Below are positions 8,126-15,204 of a DNA stretch of 15,204 bases, piece by piece. The position numbers were made by a program, and so were the translations under genes. Numbering within the stretch: the first letter of the stretch is position 1; each line of letters starts with the position of its first letter. The notes beneath the pieces were generated by a model. That model was not told the DNA's origin, searched no databases, and saw only the letters and a list, made by a program, of their open reading frames with translations. Origin of the DNA: Gammaproteobacteria bacterium UBA3498 (GTDB taxonomy: Bacteria > Pseudomonadota > Gammaproteobacteria > Pseudomonadales > Pseudohongiellaceae); the NCBI GenBank assembly GCA_002377605.1, contig DFQD01000083.1:1-15204 (forward strand), given 5' to 3'.

Positions 8126-9970
8126 ATGCAAGATTTAATCTGGCTACTTCCTACTTATCCTGTATTAGGTTTCTTTGTTCTAGTATTAACTGCGGGACGC
8201 TTGCCAAAAAATATAGTGGCTATTATAGGTGCTGGCAGCGTTGGCCTATCGTTTTTTACCGCAGTAATTATTGCTACACAATTTCTTTCTAGCGGTGAAA
8301 ACTATTTCATAAAGGAAGTTTGGACCTGGATGGCTGTAGGTAACTTTAGCCCGGGCTTTAATTTTTATCTCGATGGTTTATCGCTGGTCATGATGCTTGT
8401 GATTACTGGAGTTGGGTTTTTAATTCATCTTTATGCTACAGGCTATATGGCGGACGATCCCAGCTATAGCCGCTTTTTTTCCTATATGAATCTTTTTGTT
8501 GCGGCCATGTTAATGCTAGTGCTGGGAGATAATCTAGTCGTTCTTTATTTAGGCTGGGAAGGTGTAGGCCTATGCTCCTATTTATTGATCGGCTTTTGGT
8601 ACATTAATCCTGATAACGGATATGCAGCTCGTAAAGCTTTCGTCGTAACAAGAGTAGGCGATACAGCGATGGCTCTAGGTCTGTTTTTATTGTTTACCGA
8701 ATTAGATACCTTGAACATCCAAGATATGCTCTATGCTGCAGAGTCCGAATGGGAAGTAGGCAATGATCTAGCCGTTGCTGCAGCTTTGTTGCTATTGGGC
8801 GGTGCTGTTGGTAAATCAGCGCAACTTCCGCTTCAAACTTGGTTGCCAGATGCAATGGCTGGCCCGACGCCTATCAGTGCACTAATACACGCAGCAACGA
8901 TGGTGACCGCCGGGGTTTATTTAATTGCGCGTACTCACATCTTGTTTGAATTGGCGCCAAGTGTTCAAGAGCTTGTGGGATGGGTTGGGCTAATTACACT
9001 TTTAATGGCTGGATTTATCGCATTAACCCAGTCCGATATTAAACGTATCCTGGCGTTTTCGACCATGAGTCAGATTGGCTATATGTTCCTTGCGCTTGGC
9101 GTAGGAGCCTGGTCGGCGGGCATATTTCACTTAATGACACATGCTTTCTTTAAAGCATTACTTTTTCTTGCATCTGGTACGGTGATCTTGAGTCTTCACC
9201 ATGAGCAAAACATATTTAAGATGGGAGCCCTGCGCCAGAAATTGCCAGTTTCTTTCTTCTCTTTCTTGATCGGCTCATTGGCGCTAACCGCCTTCCCATA
9301 TACTTCTGGATATTTCAGTAAGGATGAGATCTTAATCGCTGCTCATGGACTGGAAGGTCCTGGCATAATTTTCTTTTATGGCGGTGTGTTAGGCGCATTT
9401 TTAACCGGTATATATACATTCCGTTTATTCTTTATCGTGTTCTTTGGCGACAGTAATGCTGCTCACCCACCTGAGAAAGAATACGGTGGTTGGAATATGA
9501 ATGGACCCTTAATACTGTTAATGATTCTTTCCTTAGTGGGCGGATTCATTGCTGTACCATTAGATCCAGTATTTGGTCATCACGAAGAACACCATGTTTC
9601 AGGGCTTTTACATGGTTTTATGATAGCCGTGCCGCTTGTTGGTATAGCGATCAGTTTTCTATTCTTTTATACGAAGACATTTTCTGTTGAAAAACTAATG
9701 TCCAATACATTTGCTCAAACTTTACATAAGTTCTGGAATAACGGTTGGGGATTTGATTGGCTCTATGATCGTTTTATTGTTTTCCCATTCCTCTGGTTAG
9801 CACGAATCAACCGAGCAGATATTGTTGACGGGTTTTATACGCTAATTGTAGAAATTTCCCGTACTGCTAATGTAATGATTGTTAAAACACAGACCGGTTA
9901 TTTGAGATGGTATGCGCTTAGCATCGCAGCAGGCTTGCTATTGTTAATCACCATAGGAGTGTTGCTGTGA
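8126..9970 (+). CDS. nuoL: NADH-quinone oxidoreductase subunit L (ND5-like antiporter)
   Basis: This is the distal proton-pumping subunit, 614 residues (E. coli 613), related to Mrp-type antiporters. Key charged residues are visible: E145 in GWEGVGLCSYLLIGFW, K230 in GKSAQLPLQTWLPDAMAGPTP, H255 in ALIHAATMV, K343 in FFKALLFLASG and K399 in YFSKDEIL. These line the conserved hydrophilic axis. The C-terminal ~100 residues contain the region that forms the long lateral helix (around FDWLYDRF and onward) and a final transmembrane anchor. AAGGGC in the end of nuoK serves as the likely ribosome binding site. The stop TGA overlaps the GTG start of nuoM. A short same-strand frame at 9490-9690 is out of frame with nuoL and is not a gene. 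Confidence 0.98.
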   Translation: MQDLIWLLPTYPVLGFFVLVLTAGRLPKNIVAIIGAGSVGLSFFTAVIIATQFLSSGENYFIKEVWTWMAVGNFSPGFNFYLDGLSLVMMLVITGVGFLIHLYATGYMADDPSYSRFFSYMNLFVAAMLMLVLGDNLVVLYLGWEGVGLCSYLLIGFWYINPDNGYAARKAFVVTRVGDTAMALGLFLLFTELDTLNIQDMLYAAESEWEVGNDLAVAAALLLLGGAVGKSAQLPLQTWLPDAMAGPTPISALIHAATMVTAGVYLIARTHILFELAPSVQELVGWVGLITLLMAGFIALTQSDIKRILAFSTMSQIGYMFLALGVGAWSAGIFHLMTHAFFKALLFLASGTVILSLHHEQNIFKMGALRQKLPVSFFSFLIGSLALTAFPYTSGYFSKDEILIAAHGLEGPGIIFFYGGVLGAFLTGIYTFRLFFIVFFGDSNAAHPPEKEYGGWNMNGPLILLMILSLVGGFIAVPLDPVFGHHEEHHVSGLLHGFMIAVPLVGIAISFLFFYTKTFSVEKLMSNTFAQTLHKFWNNGWGFDWLYDRFIVFPFLWLARINRADIVDGFYTLIVEISRTANVMIVKTQTGYLRWYALSIAAGLLLLITIGVLL

Positions 9971-11466
9971 TTCTCGTTTGGTTAATAGGCGTACTCTTTC
10001 TTGGAGGTATAATTGCTTGGTTATCTGAGCGACTAAATCCAAACTACCCACGTTTGATCGCTCTTATCACTGTGCTGCTAGACCTGGTTCTGATGTTAAC
10101 TCTGCTGGGAGCAGAGCCAGCAATAGGTGGATGGGTTGCTGCAATAGATGCTCCCTGGATACCAAGATTCAGTATCTCTTTCTATTTGGCAGCAGATGGC
10201 TTAAGTGTATTACTCCTTTTGTTAACGGCATTTCTTGGTGTTATTGCCATCGGATCTGCCTGGGATGAAATAAAGGTTCGAGCTGGATTTTTCTATTTTA
10301 ATTTACTGTGGACTCTAGCAGGCGTGTTAGGGGTTTTTACTGCGCTAGATTTGTTTTTGTTTTTTTTCTTCTGGGAAGTCATGTTAATTCCGATGTATTT
10401 CATCATCGCAATTTGGGGACATGAAAACAAAAACTACGCCGCGATGAAGTTTTTCATTTTCACGCAAGTTACTGGCATGCTGATGTTGGTTTCTATCTTA
10501 ATGCTGGCATACTTCCATTATCTGCAAAACGGGTTTGTCAGTTTTAATTACCATGATTTACTAACAGTTGAGACCCGCGGTCCACTCGAAATGTGGATTA
10601 TGCTTGGTTTCTTTATTGCGTTCACTACCAAGCTACCATCTGTGCCATTTCATTCATGGTTACCCGATGCACACAGCCAAGCGCCTACTGCGGGTAGTGT
10701 TATTCTGGCCGGTATTCTTCTGAAGACTGGTGCCTATGGGTTAATTCGCTTCGCTGTACCATTGTTTCCTGAAGCGTCCAAAAGTTTTGCGCCTTTTGCG
10801 ATGACTCTTGCCGCTATTAGTATTTTGTATTGTGCGAAAGTTGCTTTCGCTCAGACAGACATTAAGCGACTAATAGCGTACACAAGTGTCAGCCACATGG
10901 GGTTTGTTACACTGGGTGTATACGCGTGGAATGAGCAAGCATTACAAGGTGCAATCATGACCATGTTAGCTCACGGAATAAGTGCTGCAGCACTGTTTAT
11001 GTTAGCCGGTGGATTGCAACATCGTATTCATACGAGAAACATGCTAGATATGGGTGGCTTCTGGGCGAAGGTGCCACGCATGGCGGTGGTGGTTCTATTT
11101 TTTTCCATAGCAGCGTTAGGTATGCCAGGGCTTGGAAACTTTATTGGTGAGTTTCTAGCCTTACTTGGAGCGTTCCGGGCCAACATTCCATTAACTGTAA
11201 TTTCAGCATTTGGTCTTATCTTCGCATCTGTTTATTCATTATGGGTAATCCAGAAAGTCTTTCATGGCGAGTATACAAATTCAGAATTTGACGATAGTCA
11301 TCTAACTGACCTAACTCATAGAGAAATGGTTTACTACGCTACGATGATTATTGGCTTGATTTGGATGGGTATGTACCCACAATCCTTTCTGGCACTCTCA
11401 CAACCAGTATTGCTGGACTTAATTAGCAGCACCGAAGAAATCGTTAATATTGTAGTGCAGAATTAA
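9967..11466 (+). CDS. nuoM: NADH-quinone oxidoreductase subunit M (ND4-like antiporter)
   Basis: This is the second antiporter-like proton-pumping subunit, 499 residues (E. coli 509), with about 14 transmembrane helices. Charged residues of the pump are E137 in FFWEVMLIPMYF and K222 in TTKLPSVPFHSWLPDAHSQAP, corresponding to E144 and K234 of E. coli. QTDIKRLIAYTSVSHMGFV and LGMPGLGNFIGEF are strong ND4 signatures. The start is GTG at 9967, overlapping the nuoL stop (GTGA). This start gives MILVWLIG, aligned with the E. coli N-terminus MLLPWLIL. The next gene begins one base after the stop. Confidence 0.98.
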   Translation: MILVWLIGVLFLGGIIAWLSERLNPNYPRLIALITVLLDLVLMLTLLGAEPAIGGWVAAIDAPWIPRFSISFYLAADGLSVLLLLLTAFLGVIAIGSAWDEIKVRAGFFYFNLLWTLAGVLGVFTALDLFLFFFFWEVMLIPMYFIIAIWGHENKNYAAMKFFIFTQVTGMLMLVSILMLAYFHYLQNGFVSFNYHDLLTVETRGPLEMWIMLGFFIAFTTKLPSVPFHSWLPDAHSQAPTAGSVILAGILLKTGAYGLIRFAVPLFPEASKSFAPFAMTLAAISILYCAKVAFAQTDIKRLIAYTSVSHMGFVTLGVYAWNEQALQGAIMTMLAHGISAAALFMLAGGLQHRIHTRNMLDMGGFWAKVPRMAVVVLFFSIAALGMPGLGNFIGEFLALLGAFRANIPLTVISAFGLIFASVYSLWVIQKVFHGEYTNSEFDDSHLTDLTHREMVYYATMIIGLIWMGMYPQSFLALSQPVLLDLISSTEEIVNIVVQN

Positions 11467-11467
11467 A

Positions 11468-12937
11468 ATGGATATAACACTTGCCGATTTAATACCTCTG
11501 TTACCGCTGCTGGTTACAACAGGAACAGCCGTGGTGGCGATGATAACTATCGGCATTAAGCGGGATTACGGCTTAACTGCAGTTATAACGATTATCGGCT
11601 TGTTGTTTGCCGCATTAAGTGCTGCGTACTTAATGCCAAATACTAATTCGCAAGTAACTCCGCTAATGGTGGTGGATCAATACAGTTTATTTTTTACGGT
11701 AGTGACTTGTGCTACAGCAATGTTCATCGCTATTTTTAGTTATTCTTACCTTGCGAATCTAGATGATCACAAAGAAGAGTATTACTTACTATTGGTCATA
11801 GCCACTATAGGCGCGATCGTTATGGTGAGTAGCAATCATTTTGTCAGTACCATACTCGGATTAGAAACATTAAGTATGTCGCTTTATGGCATGGTTGCAT
11901 ACCCGGTGCACGTTAAAAAACCTTTAAAATTCCCATTGGAGGCCTCAGTTAAATACTTAGTTTTATCAGCGGCTGCATCGGGAATATTATTGTTTGGTAT
12001 AGCGCTGATCTATGCTCAGACTGGCACATTGGAATTTGCCAGCGTAGTAAACGTGCCCAATATCACAGAAGGGTTGGATGATGGGTTTACAATTACTGCT
12101 CTTGTGCTGGTTTTTGTAGGAATCGCTTTTAAATTATCTCTAGCTCCATTTCATATGTGGACACCGGATGTTTATGAAGGAGCGCCATTGCCGGCTACTA
12201 CTTATCTGGCAACTATTGGTAAGGCGGCGATGTTTGTAGTGCTGCTTCGACTCATTGAAGCTTCTGAGGCTTTGACTTTTAATTCTTTTATTCTAGTCAT
12301 TTCGTTAGTTGCTACGGCTTCCATATTAGCAGGTAATTTACTGGCACTATTTCAGCGTAGCTTAAAACGAGTCCTTGCCTATTCTTCAATTGCTCATATG
12401 GGCTATTTGCTAATTGCCGTAGTGGCCAGCTATTTTGTTCAGGGTTCTATTAGTGTTGAGGCGGTAACGATTTATTTAGTAGCTTATATGATTATGTCAG
12501 CAGGTGCGTTTGGTGTAGCGACAGTAGCATCTTCTAGCGAACAGGAATTCGATAGAATAGAAGACTATAAGGGTTTGTTTTGGCGCAGCCCTTGGTTAGC
12601 CGCTGTATTTACGGCCATGTTGTTATCACTTGCAGGAATTCCGCTTACAGTTGGATTCATTGGTAAGTTTTATATCTTTTTCGCAGGAGTGGAAGCCGCC
12701 TTATGGATTTTGCTCGCGGTACTCATTGTCGGTAGTGGTATTGGCCTTTATTACTATTTACGTATTGTTTATTGCATGTTGCTTGCAGTAGATGTAGAAC
12801 AAAAATTTGATATAGCACTTGGCCGCAATATTAGTTCGCATGCCGTATTAGTGTTTTTGTTGGTGCTCTTGATTGGCTTTGGTGTTTATCCAGCGCCATT
12901 GATGGCGATGATTGAAACTATTTCGACGTATATTTAG
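11468..12937 (+). CDS. nuoN: NADH-quinone oxidoreductase subunit N (ND2-like antiporter)
   Basis: This is the third antiporter-like proton pump, 489 residues (E. coli about 485), with about 14 hydrophobic helices. Pump residues are E133 in GLETLSMSLYGMVAY, K222 in AFKLSLAPFHMWTPDVYEGAP and K400 in GFIGKFYIFF. RSLKRVLAYSSIAHMGYLL is the typical ND2 motif. It is the last nuo gene, as in E. coli. The ATG follows the nuoM stop after a single base, so coupling is likely. Nothing resembling a complex I assembly or accessory gene follows; the operon ends here. Confidence 0.98.
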   Translation: MDITLADLIPLLPLLVTTGTAVVAMITIGIKRDYGLTAVITIIGLLFAALSAAYLMPNTNSQVTPLMVVDQYSLFFTVVTCATAMFIAIFSYSYLANLDDHKEEYYLLLVIATIGAIVMVSSNHFVSTILGLETLSMSLYGMVAYPVHVKKPLKFPLEASVKYLVLSAAASGILLFGIALIYAQTGTLEFASVVNVPNITEGLDDGFTITALVLVFVGIAFKLSLAPFHMWTPDVYEGAPLPATTYLATIGKAAMFVVLLRLIEASEALTFNSFILVISLVATASILAGNLLALFQRSLKRVLAYSSIAHMGYLLIAVVASYFVQGSISVEAVTIYLVAYMIMSAGAFGVATVASSSEQEFDRIEDYKGLFWRSPWLAAVFTAMLLSLAGIPLTVGFIGKFYIFFAGVEAALWILLAVLIVGSGIGLYYYLRIVYCMLLAVDVEQKFDIALGRNISSHAVLVFLLVLLIGFGVYPAPLMAMIETISTYI

Positions 12938-13227
12938 TAATTCACTCTTCTATTTATTCCTTAAGAATAATTTGATATCCAATTTGCTGACTATTTTTAT
13001 CGGCCTAATTTCTGTAATTGGATGTTTAGTGGTTTTCACACTTAGTAATGATGCTAATGTTATCCATCGCTAAGATGTTGCTCAGCGCAATCTATTAAAG
13101 TTCTGCCGCTTATCAGTTTGTGGCAAAGGTTTAGGTTTTCTCTCTTATCTCAACTTAGTTTCGGTGAGGCTGAAGCTGATAACCATGCTCTTCGCGAATG
13201 GTAAATTTAGCTAATACTGGAGATTGC
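12938..13227 (+). other. Intergenic region between nuoN and gpsA, no gene seen
   Basis: This AT-rich stretch has frequent stops in all + frames. The longest thing seen is a 16-codon hydrophobic frame at 13048-13098 without a ribosome binding site. It contains an 8-bp inverted repeat ATCCAATT/AATTGGAT (12977-12984 and 13016-13023). It also has a longer-range one, TTATCAG/CTGATAA (13110-13116 and 13176-13182), that extends to ten pairs with one G-U. Both are near what chance would give in this length. I see no tRNA, riboswitch or known ncRNA. The stretch probably holds the 3' end of the nuo message and upstream regulatory sequence for gpsA. Confidence 0.6.
12954..12973 (+). terminator. Possible weak terminator hairpin after nuoN
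   Basis: TTATTC and GAATAA form a six-pair stem around a five-base loop and are followed by only three T residues. The stem has a single G-C pair and would be unstable, so this is at best a poor intrinsic terminator. No better GC-rich stem with a T run exists between nuoN and gpsA, so nuo transcription may end by Rho or read through into gpsA. Confidence 0.18.
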
Positions 13228-13256
13228 TTGGCTCTATTATCCAATCAGACTATCAT
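13228..13256 (+). promoter_or_regulatory. Putative sigma70 promoter for gpsA
   Basis: TTGGCT (13228-13233, four of six matches to the -35 consensus) and TATCAT (13251-13256, five of six to -10) are separated by exactly 17 bases. Transcription would start near 13263, about 25 bases before the preferred gpsA start TTG 13290. The spacing, position and fit with the start codon make it credible, but short AT-rich motifs of this quality also occur by chance. Confidence 0.5.
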
Positions 13257-13276
13257 GAGCGCGCATTTAAAAGACC

Positions 13277-13281
13277 GGGGA
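13277..13281 (+). promoter_or_regulatory. Ribosome binding site for gpsA (TTG start)
   Basis: GGGGA lies eight bases upstream of TTG 13290. It supports that codon over the in-frame TTG at 13224, whose only purine run (GGAGA, 13219-13223) directly abuts it. Confidence 0.55.
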
Positions 13282-13289
13282 AAGTACAC

Positions 13290-14327
13290 TTGAGCAAGAT
13301 TTCAGTAATTGGTGGCGGTAGCTTCGGCACTGTTATCGCAAACATAATCGCGAGAAATGGACACGATGTGCTATTTTGGGTTCGCAGTGATGATTTAGTA
13401 GATGAAGTTAATCACAAGCATGAAAACTCGCAGTACTTGCCTGGCTATGAGCTCAGTGAAAGAGTTGTCGCTACCAAGGATATGGCTACAGCGGTAATCT
13501 CTTCCAACGTAATCTTTGTTGCCGTACCCAGCTCATCCTTTCGAGAAGTTGTTAAGCAAATTGTACAATTCGCATCTAAAGAAGCGATGCTAATTAGTAC
13601 AACAAAAGGAATTGAAGCTGGTACTTTTAAACTAATGAGTCAAATTTTGTCAGAACAGGCTCCGAATGCCAAAGTAGGGGTTCTAAGCGGGCCTAATCTG
13701 GCAAAAGAAATCGCTAACAACCACCTGACCGGAACGGTAATAGCTAGCAACAGTGAAGAGGTTAGAGATACAGTTAAAGAGGTTCTTCGGTCTGAAACCT
13801 TTCGGGTCTACACTAACGATGATATGTATGGGGTTGAATTAGGGGGTTCTTTAAAAAATATTTACGCCATTATTGCTGGATTAACCGCTGGGCTTGGTAT
13901 GGGTTATAACACTAATAGTATGTTAGTGACCCGCAGCCTAACTGAAATGGTGCGATTTGGACGCGAAATAGGTGCTGACCCGATGACTTTTCTAGGCCTT
14001 GCAGGAGTTGGAGACCTGGTTGTAACTTGTTCGACACCATTAAGTCGCAATTACCGGATTGGGCAGGCTCTGGGAGAGGGCAAGACTATAGAAGAGGCAG
14101 CTGAGGAAGTTGGTCAGGTCGCGGAAGGTGTTAATACTGTAAAGTTAGTGAAAGAAAAAGCAGAAGAGCTCGATGTATATATGCCTTTGGCTACTGGTTT
14201 GTATAAAATTATTTGCGAAAATGAATCGATAGAAAGCATAGTTTCATCATTAATGCTCAGTGAGCAAGCGCTTGATGTTGAATTTGCTGCAAGCGCAGAG
14301 AAAATCTTAAATGGGACTGAGGAATAA
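13290..14327 (+). CDS. gpsA: NAD(P)+-dependent glycerol-3-phosphate dehydrogenase
   Basis: This enzyme makes sn-glycerol-3-phosphate from dihydroxyacetone phosphate in the cytoplasm, the first committed precursor of phospholipids. From TTG 13290 the protein is 345 residues (E. coli 339). It opens with the Rossmann motif ISVIGGGSFGT, with GxGxxG at residues 8-13. Further family motifs are VAVPS, STTKGIE (K106), LSGPNLAKEIA, GGSLKNIYAI with the catalytic-type K189, and GVGDLVVTCSTPLSRNYRIG in the C-terminal substrate domain. The frame is open to a TTG at 13224, which would add 22 residues before the Rossmann strand. That extension is unlike GpsA proteins, lacks a spaced ribosome binding site and would begin upstream of the predicted transcript start. 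Two bases separate the stop from the next gene. Metabolically it is unrelated to complex I, so it probably belongs to a separate transcription unit. Confidence 0.95.
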   Translation: MSKISVIGGGSFGTVIANIIARNGHDVLFWVRSDDLVDEVNHKHENSQYLPGYELSERVVATKDMATAVISSNVIFVAVPSSSFREVVKQIVQFASKEAMLISTTKGIEAGTFKLMSQILSEQAPNAKVGVLSGPNLAKEIANNHLTGTVIASNSEEVRDTVKEVLRSETFRVYTNDDMYGVELGGSLKNIYAIIAGLTAGLGMGYNTNSMLVTRSLTEMVRFGREIGADPMTFLGLAGVGDLVVTCSTPLSRNYRIGQALGEGKTIEEAAEEVGQVAEGVNTVKLVKEKAEELDVYMPLATGLYKIICENESIESIVSSLMLSEQALDVEFAASAEKILNGTEE

Positions 14328-14329
14328 TT

Positions 14330-14770
14330 ATGTCAGAAAAATTTGATGAGGTTGTAGACAACTTGAAAGAACCTAATTCATGGGTCCGTCTGGTGTTTAT
14401 GATTGTATTTGGAGTTTTGCTCTATCTAATTATTGCTCCAGTCATTCTGATAATTGTGATTGCGCAAACTCTTTTTGCTCTGTTTACTGGCTTGCCAAAC
14501 CCCAATCTTAAGCATTTTAGCAATGCTTTAGAGCAGTATATATCTCAGATTTTGAAGTTTTTGTTATATGGTGTTGAAGATAAGCCGTTTCCATTTACAG
14601 ATTTCCCTAGAGCGAAGGATGACGATTCGGGTGATTCTGTCTCTGTAGCAAGTAAGAAGGAAACAGTAAAGAAATCTTCGACTAAAAAAACTGCCCAAAA
14701 GAGAGGCGCGCGGAAGAAATCTAAGGCCAAGGAAGAGGCTAATGGTGCCAGGGGAAATGACGAATCTTAA
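14330..14770 (+). CDS. DUF4389-type small membrane protein with basic C-terminal tail
   Basis: This is a 146-residue protein of unknown function. I recognise it as the DUF4389 type by its layout and its neighbours, not by any known activity. A short acidic N-terminus (1-17) leads to a long hydrophobic stretch at about 20-52, enough for one long or one hairpin-like membrane segment. Then come GLPNPNLKHFSNALEQYISQILKFLLYG (split here as an amphipathic region at 54-81) and DKPFPFTDFP. From about 94 the sequence becomes low-complexity: first acidic (DDDSGDS), then very basic, with 13 Lys/Arg among residues 109-134, and a short acidic end. The tail looks disordered and could contact nucleic acid, acidic phospholipid or a protein. 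TGAGGA at 14318-14323 gives a good ribosome binding site inside the end of gpsA, so translation is probably coupled. An antisense frame (14545-14730) mirrors the repetitive tail and is not a gene. Confidence 0.8.
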   Translation: MSEKFDEVVDNLKEPNSWVRLVFMIVFGVLLYLIIAPVILIIVIAQTLFALFTGLPNPNLKHFSNALEQYISQILKFLLYGVEDKPFPFTDFPRAKDDDSGDSVSVASKKETVKKSSTKKTAQKRGARKKSKAKEEANGARGNDES

Positions 14771-14796
14771 ATGGTTGGATAAAACTAAGAGCTGTT

Positions 14797-15204
14797 ATGT
14801 TGGTTTTTTTGGTAAGACATGGGATCGCTGACCGAGGGTCGAGAATAGATCAAGAGCGGAGGCTTACTCCTGAAGGCATAGAGCAAAATCGATCGGTAAT
14901 TAACAAGTTCTGCTTACGGTCTCCTTTACTTGAGAAAGGGTTTGTCAGTCCTTTCGAGCGAGCAAAACAAACTGCCATCGACTTTAGCTTAGCTTTTCCT
15001 GGCATCGAATTCGAAGAAACATCCTTGATTGTTCCTGATCCAGATCCTTATGATGCGCTTAATCTTCTAGAGGAAAATCAGGAGGGGAATGTTATTTTCC
15101 TTAGTCACAATCCGTTCCTATCTGTTATATCTTCTTTATTAGTGGATGGGACTACAGAAAGTGATCGTCAGATCGGTACAAGCAACGTGCTCTGTATAAT
15201 GATG
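14797..15204 (+). CDS. sixA: Phosphohistidine phosphatase SixA (3'-truncated)
   Basis: This open frame of 136 codons runs off the right edge of the window. It encodes a histidine phosphatase of the branch-1 (phosphoglycerate mutase-like) superfamily and starts MLVFLVRHGIAD. H8 in RHG is the residue phosphorylated in the family and R7 a phosphate-binding arginine. SPFERAKQT supplies the second conserved arginine region, and SHNP (H104) the second catalytic histidine. E. coli SixA (161 residues) shares RHG, LT..G, SPF.RA.QT and SH.P in the same order and spacing, so about 25 residues should be missing. SixA removes phosphate from histidine phosphocarriers; in E. coli it acts on the nitrogen-related phosphotransferase protein NPr. 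The ATG lies 26 bases after the preceding stop, with AAGAGC just upstream as a weak ribosome binding site. Confidence 0.9.
   Translation, partial: MLVFLVRHGIADRGSRIDQERRLTPEGIEQNRSVINKFCLRSPLLEKGFVSPFERAKQTAIDFSLAFPGIEFEETSLIVPDPDPYDALNLLEENQEGNVIFLSHNPFLSVISSLLVDGTTESDRQIGTSNVLCIMM

Noticed and set aside
13069..13088. CGCT...AGCG short hairpin as the nuo terminator.
   Set aside because: The stem has an internal mismatch and no T tract follows; it is also 130 bases beyond nuoN.
13048..13098. A 16-codon hydrophobic frame (MMLMLSIAKM...) in the nuoN-gpsA gap, possibly a leader peptide or small membrane protein.
   Set aside because: It has no ribosome binding site in front and is within the length expected by chance; no attenuator-like stem follows it.
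12977..13182. Inverted repeats ATCCAATT/AATTGGAT and TTATCAGTTT/AAGCTGATAA as operators or RNA stems.
   Set aside because: In about 350 bases one expects roughly one perfect 8-base pair of this kind and a few 10-pair stems when G-U is allowed; loops of 31 and 53 bases and no flanking T run make them unconvincing alone.
13224..13289. A 22-residue N-terminal extension of GpsA.
   Set aside because: It is unlike GpsA N-termini, its TTG lacks a spaced ribosome binding site, and the predicted promoter lies within it.
1..15204. Mobile elements, CRISPR arrays, defence or toxin genes, tRNA or rRNA.
   Set aside because: Conserved housekeeping genes fill almost all the window in one direction, and I saw no transposase, regular direct repeats or RNA gene signature.

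Overview
The window holds most of a gammaproteobacterial respiratory complex I operon (nuo, NADH:quinone oxidoreductase). It is followed, after a gap of about 350 bases, by the start of a second cluster of gpsA, a DUF4389 membrane-protein gene and sixA. All genes lie on the + strand. The organism looks like a free-living gammaproteobacterium of moderate GC. Two points support this: the NuoC and NuoD parts are fused (the first bases read through the NuoC-NuoD junction in frame), and NuoG is of the E. coli/Pseudomonas type with the extra N7 iron-sulfur cluster. The gpsA-DUF4389-sixA order is one I associate with Pseudomonas-like gammaproteobacteria. I would not go below class on this evidence.

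Layout: 1-1215 nuoCD (5' part missing); 1212-1727 nuoE; 1750-3030 nuoF; 3062-5776 nuoG; 5779-6735 nuoH; 6751-7290 nuoI; 7287-7772 nuoJ; 7812-8120 nuoK; 8126-9970 nuoL; 9967-11466 nuoM; 11468-12937 nuoN. The genes are tightly packed. Stop/start overlaps of four bases occur at nuoCD/nuoE, nuoI/nuoJ and nuoL/nuoM, and the gaps at nuoG/nuoH and nuoM/nuoN are 2 or 1 bases. This fits one polycistronic mRNA with translational coupling. nuoA, nuoB and the front of nuoCD should lie just upstream of the window.

The products form one machine. NuoE, F and G are the NADH dehydrogenase arm (FMN, N1a, N3, N1b, N4, N5, N7). NuoCD and NuoI carry electrons toward quinone (NuoI binds N6a and N6b). NuoH, J, K, L, M and N are the membrane proton-pumping arm. 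Every cofactor ligand and the main charged membrane residues I checked are present, so the complex looks intact and functional.

The region 12938-13289 has no convincing gene. It ends in a plausible sigma70-type promoter (13228-13256) for gpsA, whose likely start is TTG at 13290. gpsA (glycerol-3-phosphate dehydrogenase, phospholipid synthesis), a small membrane protein with a very basic tail, and sixA (histidine phosphatase, cut by the right edge) follow with short spacing and probably share a transcript.

I see no mobile element, CRISPR array, tRNA, rRNA or defence system, and nothing that amounts to a new biological system. The points most worth a second look are the poorly understood DUF4389 gene with its lysine-rich tail, its placement between gpsA and sixA, and the nuoN-gpsA gap.
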